A stretch of 64,000 bases of DNA from JANMDS01 sp031430575 (GTDB lineage Bacteria > Pseudomonadota > Gammaproteobacteria > Burkholderiales > Casimicrobiaceae): positions 1-64,000 of the forward strand of contig JANPBT010000044.1 in the NCBI GenBank assembly GCA_031430575.1, in the 5' to 3' direction. How positions within the stretch are numbered: the first letter of the stretch is position 1; each line of letters begins with the position of its first letter. Positions 37,110-45,122 of the stretch are shown in pieces. The translations under genes and the position numbers were made by a program. Under the pieces are notes generated by a model that saw only the letters and a list, made by a program, of their open reading frames with translations, was not told where the DNA came from and did not search any database.

Positions 37110-37975
37110 AGCCCGTTCGTAAGGCGGTATTTCCCGTGGCCGGGTTGGGCACCCGCTTTTTGCCCGCAACCAAAGCCAGCCCAAAAGAGATGATGCCCGT
37201 CGTTGATAAGCCACTCATCCAATACGCGGTGGAGGAGGCGGCAGCAGCAGGTATTACCGATATGGTCTTCATTACCGGCCGCAATAAACGCGCGATTGAA
37301 GACCATTTCGATAAAGCCTATGAGCTTGAAACCGAGCTCGCACTGCGGGCACAAGATGTGCTCCTCGAAGAAGTGCAAAGTATCTTGCCTGCACACATTA
37401 ATTGCATCTATATCCGGCAAGCGCAAGCCCGCGGCTTGGGCCACGCCGTGCTCTGCGCGGAGCCCGTGGTTGGCGATGAGCCGTTCGCAGTGATCCTTGC
37501 TGACGATTTAATTGATGCGCCGGGCGCGCCTGTGCTCAAGCAAATGATGGAAGCGTTTTATGCCCGCGCGCAATCGATGGTTGCTGTTGAAGAAGTGCCC
37601 GCAGACGAGACCGACAAGTGGGGTATTTGTGATGTTGCGGGCGAGCGGGCATCGATTGCAAAGATTCATCGCATCGTCGAAAAGCCTGCGCCGGCCGATG
37701 CGCCTTCTAATCTCGGCGTGGTCGGGCGCTATATTTTTACGCCACACATATTTTCCCATTTGAAGCAAATCGGTGCCGGCGCAGGCGGAGAGATTCAGTT
37801 AACCGATGCGATCTCGCGCATGCTCGGGGATGTCGGCGCGAGCGCGTTTCGGTTTGCGGGCACGCGCTACGACTGCGGCAGCAAGCTCGGCTATTTGCAG
37901 GCCACAGTCGCGTTCGGGTTGAAGCACAAAGAAGGCGGTGAAGCTTTCCGCGAATACCTGCGGCGCAGTATTTGA
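37106..37975 (+). CDS. galU: UTP-glucose-1-phosphate uridylyltransferase GalU
   Basis: GalU makes UDP-glucose for envelope polysaccharides. The 289-residue protein has the nucleotidyltransferase signature AGLGTRFLPATKASPKEMMPVVDKPLIQY, then FITGRNKRAIEDHFD, AVILADDLID and NLGVVGRYIFTP. The start overlaps ligA by ATGA. The C-terminal residues EYLRRSI are written by a dispersed-motif copy in a third reading frame. Confidence 0.96.
   Translation: MKPVRKAVFPVAGLGTRFLPATKASPKEMMPVVDKPLIQYAVEEAAAAGITDMVFITGRNKRAIEDHFDKAYELETELALRAQDVLLEEVQSILPAHINCIYIRQAQARGLGHAVLCAEPVVGDEPFAVILADDLIDAPGAPVLKQMMEAFYARAQSMVAVEEVPADETDKWGICDVAGERASIAKIHRIVEKPAPADAPSNLGVVGRYIFTPHIFSHLKQIGAGAGGEIQLTDAISRMLGDVGASAFRFAGTRYDCGSKLGYLQATVAFGLKHKEGGEAFREYLRRSI
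37953..37973 (+). repeat. Dispersed motif copy at the galU 3' end
   Basis: Full consensus with TATTT flank; reads EYLRRSI directly before the stop. Confidence 0.92.
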
Positions 37976-37988
37976 TGCGCACACGCTA

Positions 37989-38918
37989 ATGCAACTTCGC
38001 GAATTGCAATATATCGTCGCCATCGCGCAAGAGAAAAGTTTTGTGCGAGCGGCCGCAAAATGTTTTGTGAGCCAACCCGCGCTTTCGGTCGCGGTCAAAA
38101 ATATGGAAGAAGAGCTTGGCGTTACGCTTTTCGAGCGCGGTAAATCGCAAGTCAGCGTGACCGCGATTGGTCAAAAAATCGTTGCCCAAGCCCAGCGCGT
38201 GCTTGAAGCAACTCAATTGCTCAAAGATATTGCCCGTGGCGGAAGCAATCCCTTACACGGCGTACTGCGGTTGGGGGCGATCTATACCGTCGCGCCGTAT
38301 TTATTGCCGGGGCTCATCTCTGCGCTCAACGTGAAAGCGCCAGAAATGCCGATTGAAATTGAAGAAAATTTCACCCATCATCTTGAGACGATGTTGCGGC
38401 AAGGGCAGATCGATTGTGCTTTAGTTGCGCTGCCGTTTGCGCTACCCAACTTGCAAGTTGATCAGCTCTATGAAGAGCCATTCACCGTCATCGTGCCGCA
38501 GAAGCACCCATGGGCAACACGCGAGCAGATCGACCCTTGCGAGCTCGCGCAGACCCACTGCATCTTGATGTCTGTCGGCAATTGCTTTCGCAATCATGTT
38601 TTGCAATCCTGCCCAGAGCTCAACGATCCTTCTAGCAATGTCTCGCGGAGTAATTCGCTTGAGACCGTTCGCAATATGGTCGCGTCTGGTTTGGGGGTTT
38701 CGGTCATGCCACTCGGCGCACTTGATGCCCGCTATCAGACCGATTTAGTCACCGCCATCCCGTTTGCCGCACCCGTGCCCTCGCGACGCATCGGGCTTGC
38801 CTATCGGTCGGGCTTTTCGCGGCCAGATGCGATTAGGCTCATTAAAGACTGCGTGCGCGCGCTCCCACTTTCCTATGCGACCTTGCTTAACGATGACGGC
38901 ACCACACTTTTGCAGTGA
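37989..38918 (+). CDS. oxyR: LysR-type peroxide sensor OxyR
   Basis: The 309-residue protein starts at ATG 37989 with MQLRELQYIVAIA; an in-frame upstream start would run through galU and the repeat. A winged helix-turn-helix (1-60, FVSQPALSVAVKNMEEELG) is followed by the LysR effector domain. It has two cysteines separated by eight residues (GNC...QSC, about 198 and 207), matching E. coli OxyR Cys199 and Cys208, plus the THCILM and SLETVRNMVASG context. It should activate antioxidant genes after peroxide forms the disulfide. Confidence 0.9.
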   Translation: MQLRELQYIVAIAQEKSFVRAAAKCFVSQPALSVAVKNMEEELGVTLFERGKSQVSVTAIGQKIVAQAQRVLEATQLLKDIARGGSNPLHGVLRLGAIYTVAPYLLPGLISALNVKAPEMPIEIEENFTHHLETMLRQGQIDCALVALPFALPNLQVDQLYEEPFTVIVPQKHPWATREQIDPCELAQTHCILMSVGNCFRNHVLQSCPELNDPSSNVSRSNSLETVRNMVASGLGVSVMPLGALDARYQTDLVTAIPFAAPVPSRRIGLAYRSGFSRPDAIRLIKDCVRALPLSYATLLNDDGTTLLQ

Positions 38919-38934
38919 TAAACTTCGTCAAGTC

Positions 38935-39009
38935 GGGCGGTTAGCTCAGCGGTAGAGCACTGCCTTCACACGGCAGGGGTCGCAGGTTCAAACCCTGCAC
39001 CGCCCACCA
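38935..39009 (+). tRNA. tRNA-Val (anticodon CAC)
   Basis: A complete 75-base tRNA: GGGCGG/CCGCCC acceptor stem, D arm GCTCAGCGGTAGAGC, anticodon arm CTGCC-TTCACAC-GGCAG with anticodon CAC, T arm with GGTTCAAACC, and encoded CCA. Confidence 0.95.
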
Positions 39010-39029
39010 ATCATAAAGTTTGAAATAGG

Positions 39030-39049
39030 GCGCTTCAGCGCTTTTATTT
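39030..39049 (+). terminator. Probable terminator after tRNA-Val
   Basis: A GCGC-TTCA-GCGC stem-loop followed by TTTTATTTT begins 21 bases after the tRNA. The stem is short. Confidence 0.45.
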
Positions 39050-39066
39050 TGCCCATTTTTCGCGCA

Positions 39067-39085
39067 AAACTGCGCCGCAGGTATT
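39067..39085 (-). repeat. Dispersed motif copy upstream of mobB
   Basis: Exact core with AACTG flank, between tRNA-Val and mobB, 24 bases before the chosen mobB start. Confidence 0.9.
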
Positions 39086-39108
39086 CCGCGGAGTCCGACG
39101 TAAAGCGT

Positions 39109-39651
39109 ATGTCAGATCAAAAAGTAATCGGCTTTGCAGGCTGGTCCGGGAGCGGGAAAACGACGCTAATTGAGCAGCTCATTCCGCGCATTCGCGCCCG
39201 CGGCGTGCGGGTTTCGCTCATCAAGCATACGCATCACGCGATCGACATTGATCAGCCCGGAAAAGACTCGCACCGCCATCGAATGGCAGGCTGCGAAGAG
39301 GTATTGATTTCCGCTTCGAGCCGATGGGCGTTGATTCGCGAGCTGCGTGATGCGCCAGAGCTTACGCTTGCGGAGGCGATTAAGATGTTGAGCGCGTGTG
39401 ATCTCGTTTTGGTGGAGGGCTACAAATTCGCAGCGATTCCCAAAATTGAGATCTTTCGCGCGAATGTGGACGTCGAGCGGCTTTACCCGAGTGATCCGCA
39501 CGTGCGCGCGATCGTTACCGATACGCCCGAGGCGCAGAGCCCCATCCCGCAATTCGGTTTGCGTGAATATGACGAAGTCATCGATTTTATGTTTGAAATT
39601 GTCGGACTGACGCAACGCTCAAGCGTCCGTTCATCGCCACCAACAGGCTAA
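39109..39651 (+). CDS. mobB: Molybdopterin-guanine dinucleotide biosynthesis adaptor MobB
   Basis: The 180-residue GTP-binding protein starts at ATG 39109 (MSDQKVIGFAG); a longer frame from 39049 would translate the dispersed motif as LRRRY and is unlikely. P-loop GWSGSGKTT is at about 10-18, SLIKHTHHAIDID is the family switch segment, and LVLVEGYKFAAIPKIEIFR is a strong MobB marker. It assists attachment of GMP to molybdopterin. moaD and moaE lie downstream, but moeA, usually beside them, is absent here. Confidence 0.93.
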   Translation: MSDQKVIGFAGWSGSGKTTLIEQLIPRIRARGVRVSLIKHTHHAIDIDQPGKDSHRHRMAGCEEVLISASSRWALIRELRDAPELTLAEAIKMLSACDLVLVEGYKFAAIPKIEIFRANVDVERLYPSDPHVRAIVTDTPEAQSPIPQFGLREYDEVIDFMFEIVGLTQRSSVRSSPPTG

Positions 39652-39689
39652 ATCTTGACCAATCGACTGACATGGTTCATCATGTCGGT

Positions 39690-40421
39690 ATGTCGCAATT
39701 CGCCTACATTCGTCCCATTTCCGTCGCGCTCCTCGCAGCGTTTGGCGTGCAATGCGCGCAGGCGCAGGGTTTCTTCGGCGGCATCAAATTTTCATCTCCC
39801 GTAACGGACGCCGCCGCTGAGGGTAAAACCGACGCCAAGCCAGCGCTGTTTGCGCCCGACAAATCAAAAATAAGCGACGAGCTCGCGCTCGGTCTGCGCG
39901 TCCCAGCGTGGGAGCGCACGCGCAATATGTTCGCAACCGAGCAAGCCTCGGTCTTTGGCGGGGTTAAAACAGCCTCGGGCATCGGTTTTGGCGCCGCGCT
40001 GTCGCAAGTTCGGCCAACGCAGGGCTCGATTCCAGGCACTGCGCCGGTGCAATCCAATCCATTGCCGCTGGGGCTTTTCTCCAATACGTTTGGTCAGCCG
40101 CTCAACCCCGGTAGTGTTGGAATCGATATTTATTCCTCATTCGATGTATCGTCCAAAATTTCCCTCTTCGGGCGCTTGGGTCTTGAGCGAAATGAAGTAC
40201 GGCCGTTGCAAGCCAACGAGGCCAATCTAATTTCTCCGCTCGCCGGTGCTACTGTGCGCACTGGCCAGTCTGCCAATTACGGCGTCGGTATTCGTTTCGA
40301 TGTTTCCCCGTCGTTGGGTGTGCGTGCCGAGTATTCGCGCGGCTTGAAAGTAGATCGCCCCGAGTTTTCCAAAGAAACCGAAACCGACACGCTCTCGCTC
40401 GGGCTTCGCTGGAAGTTTTAA
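39690..40421 (+). CDS. Outer-membrane beta-barrel protein
   Basis: ATG 39690 gives a 243-residue protein with a signal peptide (residues 1-26, ending AQA). The C-terminal half consists of alternating amphipathic strands (YSSFDVSSKISLFGRLGLE, ATVRTGQSANYGVGIRFDV, LGVRAEYSRGL) and ends in LGLRWKF, with the C-terminal Phe needed for BAM recognition. This is the pattern of a small OmpA/OmpW-like barrel. The N-terminal half is probably a periplasmic or loop region. It interrupts the molybdopterin genes and is probably independent of them. Confidence 0.75.
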   Translation: MSQFAYIRPISVALLAAFGVQCAQAQGFFGGIKFSSPVTDAAAEGKTDAKPALFAPDKSKISDELALGLRVPAWERTRNMFATEQASVFGGVKTASGIGFGAALSQVRPTQGSIPGTAPVQSNPLPLGLFSNTFGQPLNPGSVGIDIYSSFDVSSKISLFGRLGLERNEVRPLQANEANLISPLAGATVRTGQSANYGVGIRFDVSPSLGVRAEYSRGLKVDRPEFSKETETDTLSLGLRWKF

Positions 40422-40448
40422 CCTCCCTGCAATGACATAATCACGCGT

Positions 40449-40694
40449 ATGATCAGCGTGATTTACCTTGCCCGCTTGCGCGATGCGCTGGGCGTATCCA
40501 AAGAAGAAATACCTGCGGCGGAGAATGTGGCCGATTTGCTCGCAATTTTGCGCTCGCGCGGCGGTAGTTGGGCATGCGAATTAGCGGAAGGCAAGGCGTT
40601 TAAAGTCGCGGTCAATCATGCGCTTGTGCCGCCCGAAACGCCTTTAAACGCTGGCGACGAAGTGGCATTTTTACCGCCGGTAACCGGAGGCTAG
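40449..40694 (+). CDS. moaD: Molybdopterin synthase small subunit MoaD
   Basis: This 81-residue ubiquitin-like protein ends in the required Gly-Gly (PPVTGG), which is thiocarboxylated to donate sulfur to molybdopterin. MISVIYLARLRDALG and NHALVPPETPLNAGDEVAFLPPV are standard for MoaD. A variant dispersed motif encodes IPAAE at about 21-25. moaE starts 6 bases later. Confidence 0.95.
   Translation: MISVIYLARLRDALGVSKEEIPAAENVADLLAILRSRGGSWACELAEGKAFKVAVNHALVPPETPLNAGDEVAFLPPVTGG
40508..40526 (+). repeat. Variant dispersed motif in moaD
   Basis: One core change (GCGGAG for GCGCAG); read IPAAE. Confidence 0.75.
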
Positions 40695-40700
40695 GTCGCA

Positions 40701-41153
40701 ATGCCAGTGCGCATTCAAACTGCCGATTTCGACATGAGCGCTGAAATCGCAACGATGCGAAAAGCCAATCCAAAAATCGGGGCGGTTGCGAGCTTTGTTG
40801 GCGTCGTGCGCGATATGAACGACGGTGATGCCGTGGCCGGTATGTTTCTCGAGCATTATCCGGTGATGACTGAAAGCGCGCTGCAAGAGATCATCGCCGA
40901 AGCCCACACCCGTTGGGATTTTTTCGACGCACTCATCATTCATCGCGTCGGGCAATTAGCGCCGCTCGATCAAATCGTATTTGTCGCGGTGACGAGCGCG
41001 CACCGCGGTGATGCGTTTGATGCTTGTCACTTCATTATGGATTTCTTAAAGACCAACGCACCGTTTTGGAAGCGTGAATCAACGCCCGCAGGCGAGCGCT
41101 GGGTCGATGCTCGCGTCACCGATGACGCTGCCGCAGCGCGGTGGAAGCGGTGA
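40701..41153 (+). CDS. moaE: Molybdopterin synthase large subunit MoaE
   Basis: The 150-residue protein has VGVVRDMNDGD, LEHYPVMTE, IIHRVGQLAPLD and the catalytic lysine segment FLKTNAPFWKRE, as expected for MoaE. With MoaD it converts cyclic pyranopterin monophosphate to molybdopterin. The stop overlaps the next start (GTGA). Confidence 0.95.
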   Translation: MPVRIQTADFDMSAEIATMRKANPKIGAVASFVGVVRDMNDGDAVAGMFLEHYPVMTESALQEIIAEAHTRWDFFDALIIHRVGQLAPLDQIVFVAVTSAHRGDAFDACHFIMDFLKTNAPFWKRESTPAGERWVDARVTDDAAAARWKR

Positions 41154-41980
41154 GCACCGTATTTTGTCGAAATTGCAATTCCCGGTTAATACCTGCGGCG
41201 CAGTTTTGCTCAGATTGCGGGCAAAGTAGCGCTCCAATTCGGAGCTCAACGCTCGAAGTGATGAAGGACTGGAGCGAGCACTACGTCGGCAGCCACGGCG
41301 CGCTTTGGCGCACCCTTTCAACGCTCTTTCGGTCTCCAGGAAAGCTCACGCGCGAGTACATCGCGGGTCGGCGTACGATGTATCTGAAGCCAATTCAGTT
41401 GTATTTTCTGGCTTCTATTTTGATGTTTGCGTTTGTGAAAATCGGCAGCCCTGGGATCGAGAAAATCGAATTCGTCGGGGACAAAGCACCGATTTCTGTT
41501 TCCGGCAGCGTGCGTGAAGAGCTGCAATTGCTCACGCCATTTCTTGGCAAAAGTATCGAGGCGCGCGTGAAAGCAATCAACGACATGCCCCGGAGTGAGT
41601 TGACGCTTCGCGTCAATACCTTCGCTGCAAAGTTCATCCCGATCGGGTTCTTTTGCTTAGTGCCAGTGCTGGCATTTTTTCTGAAAGTGTTGTGGGGCTG
41701 GCAGATGCGATACGCCGATCATTTCGTTTTCGCACTTCATGTTCAGGCAACTGTTTTTTTCTTCTTGGCCATTTTTTACCTCGGACCGAAAACGTTTGGC
41801 GCGTATCAAGGCGTGGTTGCAATTGCGATGTTGTTGACGGTTTGGCGTGCTTTCGCCGGCGCGTATGGTGGAAGTCGGTGGAAACGCTTACTTTTGATTA
41901 TCCCGACCGTCTGTGTTTACTTTCTAGCGCTTTTGATTGTGCTTGTGACGATCATATTTTTTGGCTTTGCTTTAGGGTAG
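41150..41980 (+). CDS. DUF3667-like membrane protein with N-terminal zinc ribbon
   Basis: GTG 41150 overlaps the moaE stop and gives 276 residues. A zinc ribbon (CRNC at about 6-9 and CSDCG at about 20-24) is followed by YVGSHGALWRTLSTLFRSPGKLTREYIAGRRTMYLKPIQLYFLAS, the hallmark of DUF3667 proteins, and about five hydrophobic segments. Function unknown. The 10-residue spacer between the zinc knuckles (IPAAQF) is written by a dispersed motif. Confidence 0.82.
   Translation: MSTVFCRNCNSRLIPAAQFCSDCGQSSAPIRSSTLEVMKDWSEHYVGSHGALWRTLSTLFRSPGKLTREYIAGRRTMYLKPIQLYFLASILMFAFVKIGSPGIEKIEFVGDKAPISVSGSVREELQLLTPFLGKSIEARVKAINDMPRSELTLRVNTFAAKFIPIGFFCLVPVLAFFLKVLWGWQMRYADHFVFALHVQATVFFFLAIFYLGPKTFGAYQGVVAIAMLLTVWRAFAGAYGGSRWKRLLLIIPTVCVYFLALLIVLVTIIFFGFALG
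41188..41207 (+). repeat. Dispersed motif copy between zinc knuckles
   Basis: Full consensus; read IPAAQF between the two Cys pairs of the DUF3667 zinc ribbon. Confidence 0.92.
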
Positions 41981-41986
41981 CGACCA

Positions 41987-42901
41987 ATGCATCGGATTGC
42001 ACTCGATTGGGGAAGCTCACACTTGCGGGCGTACGCAGTGGATACCTGCGGCGCAGTTTTACAAACGCGGCAGGCCGATACCGGCGTATTTTCGGTTGTC
42101 AAAAATGAGTTTGAACTTACCCTGCGCGCGCTCGTCGATGATTGGCTCGACGCCCATCCGCAGATCGAAATCTGCGCCGCTGGTATGATCGGTAGCGCTA
42201 ATGGGTGGCAAGAGGCGCGCTATGTTTGCACGCCCGCAACGCCGCGCGCGTTGCGAGAAAGCATGCTTCGCATTGCGTTTGAGCGCTCAGCGCACGTGCT
42301 GCAAATCATCCCCGGCGTACGCCACGGCGCGGGCATGGCGGTGGATGTGATGCGGGGCGAGGAGACCCAGATTTTTGGCGTGTTGCAAGGTCTAGGCGAT
42401 GGCGTATTTTGCTTGCCGGGCACCCACTGCAAATGGGTCGTCGTGCGCGATGATGCGATCGTTGATTTTCGCACTCACTTTACAGGTGAGCTCTATCAGT
42501 GGCTCTCGACGCAAAGCAGCGTGAGTAAAGTATTCGGGCCCACTGCGCCGTTTGATTCCAAGGCGTTTGATGAGGCAGCGGGGCGCGCCATCGCCGCGCC
42601 CGGCGATTTGCTGCATCAACTCTTTACCCTACGCGCGAGCGTGGTCTCGCGTGAGCGCGATGGCGCTTGGGCGGCGAGCGCTGCCCAGGGCGCACTGATT
42701 GGCGCAGATGTGGCCAATGGCATTGAATACCTGCGGCGCAGTTTCGGCGATTTTGCAAGTGCACCGATCCACTTGATCGGTGCACCAACGCTTAGCGCGC
42801 ACTACGCACATATTCTCGGGCAGCAGGACATCGATTACCGTATGCACGATGCTGACGCCACAGTGAACGGATTGACCCGTATTTGCGGCAAACCAGCGTA
42901 A
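41987..42901 (+). CDS. dgoK: 2-dehydro-3-deoxygalactonokinase DgoK
   Basis: DgoK phosphorylates 2-keto-3-deoxy-D-galactonate in the De Ley-Doudoroff pathway. The 304-residue protein begins IALDWGSSHLRAY, a phosphate-binding segment, and contains GMIGSANGW, MRGEETQIFGVL, CLPGTHCKWV and HFTGELYQWL, all typical of the family. No dgoA aldolase is adjacent. Three dispersed-motif copies lie inside it in three different frames: DTCGAV, ICAAG and EYLRRS. Confidence 0.9.
   Translation: MHRIALDWGSSHLRAYAVDTCGAVLQTRQADTGVFSVVKNEFELTLRALVDDWLDAHPQIEICAAGMIGSANGWQEARYVCTPATPRALRESMLRIAFERSAHVLQIIPGVRHGAGMAVDVMRGEETQIFGVLQGLGDGVFCLPGTHCKWVVVRDDAIVDFRTHFTGELYQWLSTQSSVSKVFGPTAPFDSKAFDEAAGRAIAAPGDLLHQLFTLRASVVSRERDGAWAASAAQGALIGADVANGIEYLRRSFGDFASAPIHLIGAPTLSAHYAHILGQQDIDYRMHDADATVNGLTRICGKPA
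42042..42060 (+). repeat. Dispersed motif copy in dgoK (1)
   Basis: Exact core; read DTCGAVL. Confidence 0.92.
42168..42186 (-). repeat. Variant dispersed motif in dgoK (2)
   Basis: One core change (CGCTGG for CGCAGG); coding strand reads ICAAG. Confidence 0.78.
42726..42744 (+). repeat. Dispersed motif copy in dgoK (3)
   Basis: Exact core; read EYLRRSF. Confidence 0.92.
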
Positions 42902-42910
42902 AGTAGCGTC

Positions 42911-43402
42911 ATGAACACGAACGTAAATCTCAGCCGTCACATTCAACCTGAAATTGCAGTGCGGGCTATCCCTGATGACGAACGCGTCTGGGTGCCGCAA
43001 GCGCCCAACGTTTGGTTCCGCCCGCTTTTATTTAATACTGTAAGCGGCGGTTGGTGTAATCTTTTACGCGTGCGCAAATCGGGCGTGCTCTCGCGGCATC
43101 GGCACCCCATGGCGGTCACCGGTTATGTGATTAAAGGCACGTGGCGCTACCTTGAACATGACTGGATCGCCATGGAAGGCAGCTTCGTCTACGAGCCTCC
43201 GGGCGAGGTGCATACGTTGGTCGTTCCCGATGATTGCCCTGAAATGATCACGCACTTCAATATTCAAGGCGCGATGATTTACTTAGACGCTAACGACAAT
43301 CATATCGGTTATGAAGACGTGTGGACCAAGATTGAGATGTGTCGCGCTCATTATGAAAGCAATGGCTTGGGCGCGGGCTATGTTGATCAGTTTGTGCGGT
43401 AG
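42911..43402 (+). CDS. Cupin protein, 2,4'-dihydroxyacetophenone dioxygenase-like
   Basis: The 163-residue protein has the cupin metal motifs: RHRHPMAVTGYVIKGTWRY (His residues and a Tyr) and EPPGEVHTLVV (His). The overall pattern, including WFRPLLFNTVSGGWCNLLRV, matches the ring-ketone dioxygenases of the 2,4'-dihydroxyacetophenone dioxygenase group. The true substrate may be another 1,3-diketone or acetophenone. It follows dgoK after 9 bases and may be co-transcribed. Confidence 0.75.
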   Translation: MNTNVNLSRHIQPEIAVRAIPDDERVWVPQAPNVWFRPLLFNTVSGGWCNLLRVRKSGVLSRHRHPMAVTGYVIKGTWRYLEHDWIAMEGSFVYEPPGEVHTLVVPDDCPEMITHFNIQGAMIYLDANDNHIGYEDVWTKIEMCRAHYESNGLGAGYVDQFVR

Positions 43403-43592
43403 CGTTGAAAGTCTTGGTTACTCTTTCTTTCGCCTGCTGCGTACCCATCGTTAATCCCCTCTTCCCGTGTCAGCGGGTTCAGGTGAAGGCGCGTCACCGG
43501 CAATTGCAAAAATTCATCGATATTCAGCGTTGGCTTTCATCGCTCCTAACTTATCAAAATCGCGCTGCTAAACGAGAATCAGGTCGGCCGCA

Positions 43593-43967
43593 ATGAACCC
43601 GCTTCTCGCGATCGCCCTCGGCGCGATCCTCGGCGCCTGGAGCCGCTACGCGCTCGCACTCGTCTTCAATAACGAACACGGCAATTGGCCGCTCGGCACG
43701 TTGTTGGCCAATGCCATAGGCGGATTGCTCATTGGCATTTGCGTTGCATTTTTCTCTGAACGTGCAGAGATCGATCCCGCGTGGCGACTGTTCGCCGTCA
43801 CCGGATTTCTCGGCGCGCTTACTACTTTTTCGACTTACTCCGCAGAAGTGATCGCGCTTTTGCAGCGCGGCGATTGGCTGTCGGGCCTGGGGCTTGCGTT
43901 GGTGCACGTCATCGTCTCGCTCGCGCTCTGCGCCGCAGGGTTTTATCTCTACAAAGCAATTGCTTAA
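43593..43967 (+). CDS. crcB: Fluoride channel CrcB/Fluc
   Basis: The 124-residue, four-helix membrane protein has GAILGAWSRYAL, PLGTLLANAIGG (conserved Asn) and TGFLGALTTFSTYSAE, the CrcB family signatures. It exports fluoride as a dual-topology dimer. A weak core match lies at 43927-43940. The 190 bases upstream show no convincing fluoride riboswitch or other gene. Confidence 0.94.
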   Translation: MNPLLAIALGAILGAWSRYALALVFNNEHGNWPLGTLLANAIGGLLIGICVAFFSERAEIDPAWRLFAVTGFLGALTTFSTYSAEVIALLQRGDWLSGLGLALVHVIVSLALCAAGFYLYKAIA

Positions 43968-43984
43968 TTTCAAAGAGGAACAAC

Positions 43985-44971
43985 ATGAGTCAGACAATTA
44001 AAGCGTTTCGTTTCCATAAAGTGGGTGGCCCCGAGGTGTTGCAGCTCGAGCGCGTTACGCTCGATGCGCCGGGCGAGGGCGAAGCCCAAATTCGCCATAC
44101 GGCAATTGGCGTTAACTACATCGATACTTACCATCGCTCCGGCTTGTATCCACTACCGTTGCCCTCTGGTATCGGCATTGAGGGCGCGGGCGTGGTCACT
44201 GCGCTGGGTGCGAATGCGGGTCACAGTCTTGCAGTGGGCGATCGCGTTGCGTATGCGGGTGGGCCGTTGGCCGCCTATAGCGAAGCCCGCAATATCCCCG
44301 CGCGGCAACTCCATAAAATTCCCGAGGGTGTGAATGATCATCACGTCGCGGCAGGTTTTTTGCGCGCGCTTACGGTTGAGTATTTATTTAACCGTAGCTT
44401 CCCGCTTAAAGGTGGCGAGACAGTGCTTTTTCACGCTGCCGCTGGCGGCGTTGGTCTCATCGCCTGCCAATGGGCGAAAGCGATTGGCGTGAATCTGATC
44501 GGCACTGCCGGCAGCGACGATAAATGCGCGCTCGCCATCGCACATGGTGCGGCGCACTGCATCAATTACCGCACGCAAAATTTCGTTGAAGAAGTGAAGA
44601 AAATAAACGGTGGTCAGGGTGTGCCTGTTGTATACGACTCCGTTGGAAAAGATACATTTCCCGCGTCGCTTGATTGCATTTCACCGCTTGGCTATTTCGT
44701 GAGTTTCGGTAATGCCTCAGGCCCGATTGACGCATTTAATTTAGGCATGCTTGGCCCTAAAGGCTCAATCTACGCAACGCGCCAAACGCTCATGACCTAC
44801 ATTGCTGATCGCACGCGCTATGAACAAATGGCGGCGAACGTGTTCGCGCTCATGAAAGCAGGCAAACTCGATCTCGCACCACGGCAAACCTATTCGCTTG
44901 AAAATGCGGCGCAAGCGCATCTCGATCTGGAAGCCCGCAAGACTACGGGTGGGATGATTTTGTTGCCATAG
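43985..44971 (+). CDS. Quinone oxidoreductase (zeta-crystallin-type MDR)
   Basis: ATG 43985, preceded by AGAGG, gives 328 residues. The MDR fold shows GVNYIDTYHRSGLYPLPLPSGIGIEGAG, the nucleotide-binding HAAAGGVGLIACQWAKA and the GTAGSDDKC segment. No structural or catalytic zinc cysteines are present, as in QOR-type NADPH:quinone reductases. It lies 17 bases after crcB. Confidence 0.93.
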   Translation: MSQTIKAFRFHKVGGPEVLQLERVTLDAPGEGEAQIRHTAIGVNYIDTYHRSGLYPLPLPSGIGIEGAGVVTALGANAGHSLAVGDRVAYAGGPLAAYSEARNIPARQLHKIPEGVNDHHVAAGFLRALTVEYLFNRSFPLKGGETVLFHAAAGGVGLIACQWAKAIGVNLIGTAGSDDKCALAIAHGAAHCINYRTQNFVEEVKKINGGQGVPVVYDSVGKDTFPASLDCISPLGYFVSFGNASGPIDAFNLGMLGPKGSIYATRQTLMTYIADRTRYEQMAANVFALMKAGKLDLAPRQTYSLENAAQAHLDLEARKTTGGMILLP

Positions 44972-44987
44972 TTTTTAACGACAAGAG

Positions 44988-45040
44988 AAATACCTGCGCT
45001 GCGGGAGTGCGTTTTTAGTCAAATCTGCGCCGCAGGTATT
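44988..45040. repeat. Dispersed-motif inverted pair, short form
   Basis: A degenerate plus copy (44988-45005, CTGCGCTGCGG) and a perfect minus copy (45021-45040) flank GTGCGTTTTTAGTC. The pair lies 17 bases after the quinone reductase stop, between convergent genes, and shares its inner string with the pair at 17591. Confidence 0.85.
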
Positions 45041-45122
45041 AAAAAAAGTCGATGAACAGTCGTTGTTCTGACGCGCGTTATTAAGCCATGGTCATCGTGC
45101 TTGATTTTTTTGCTAACAAATA

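Noticed and set aside
43405..43592. Possible fluoride riboswitch or small gene before crcB
   Set aside because: I could not fit the conserved fluoride-riboswitch pseudoknot segments, and the 63-codon frame starts with TTG and has no ribosome site.
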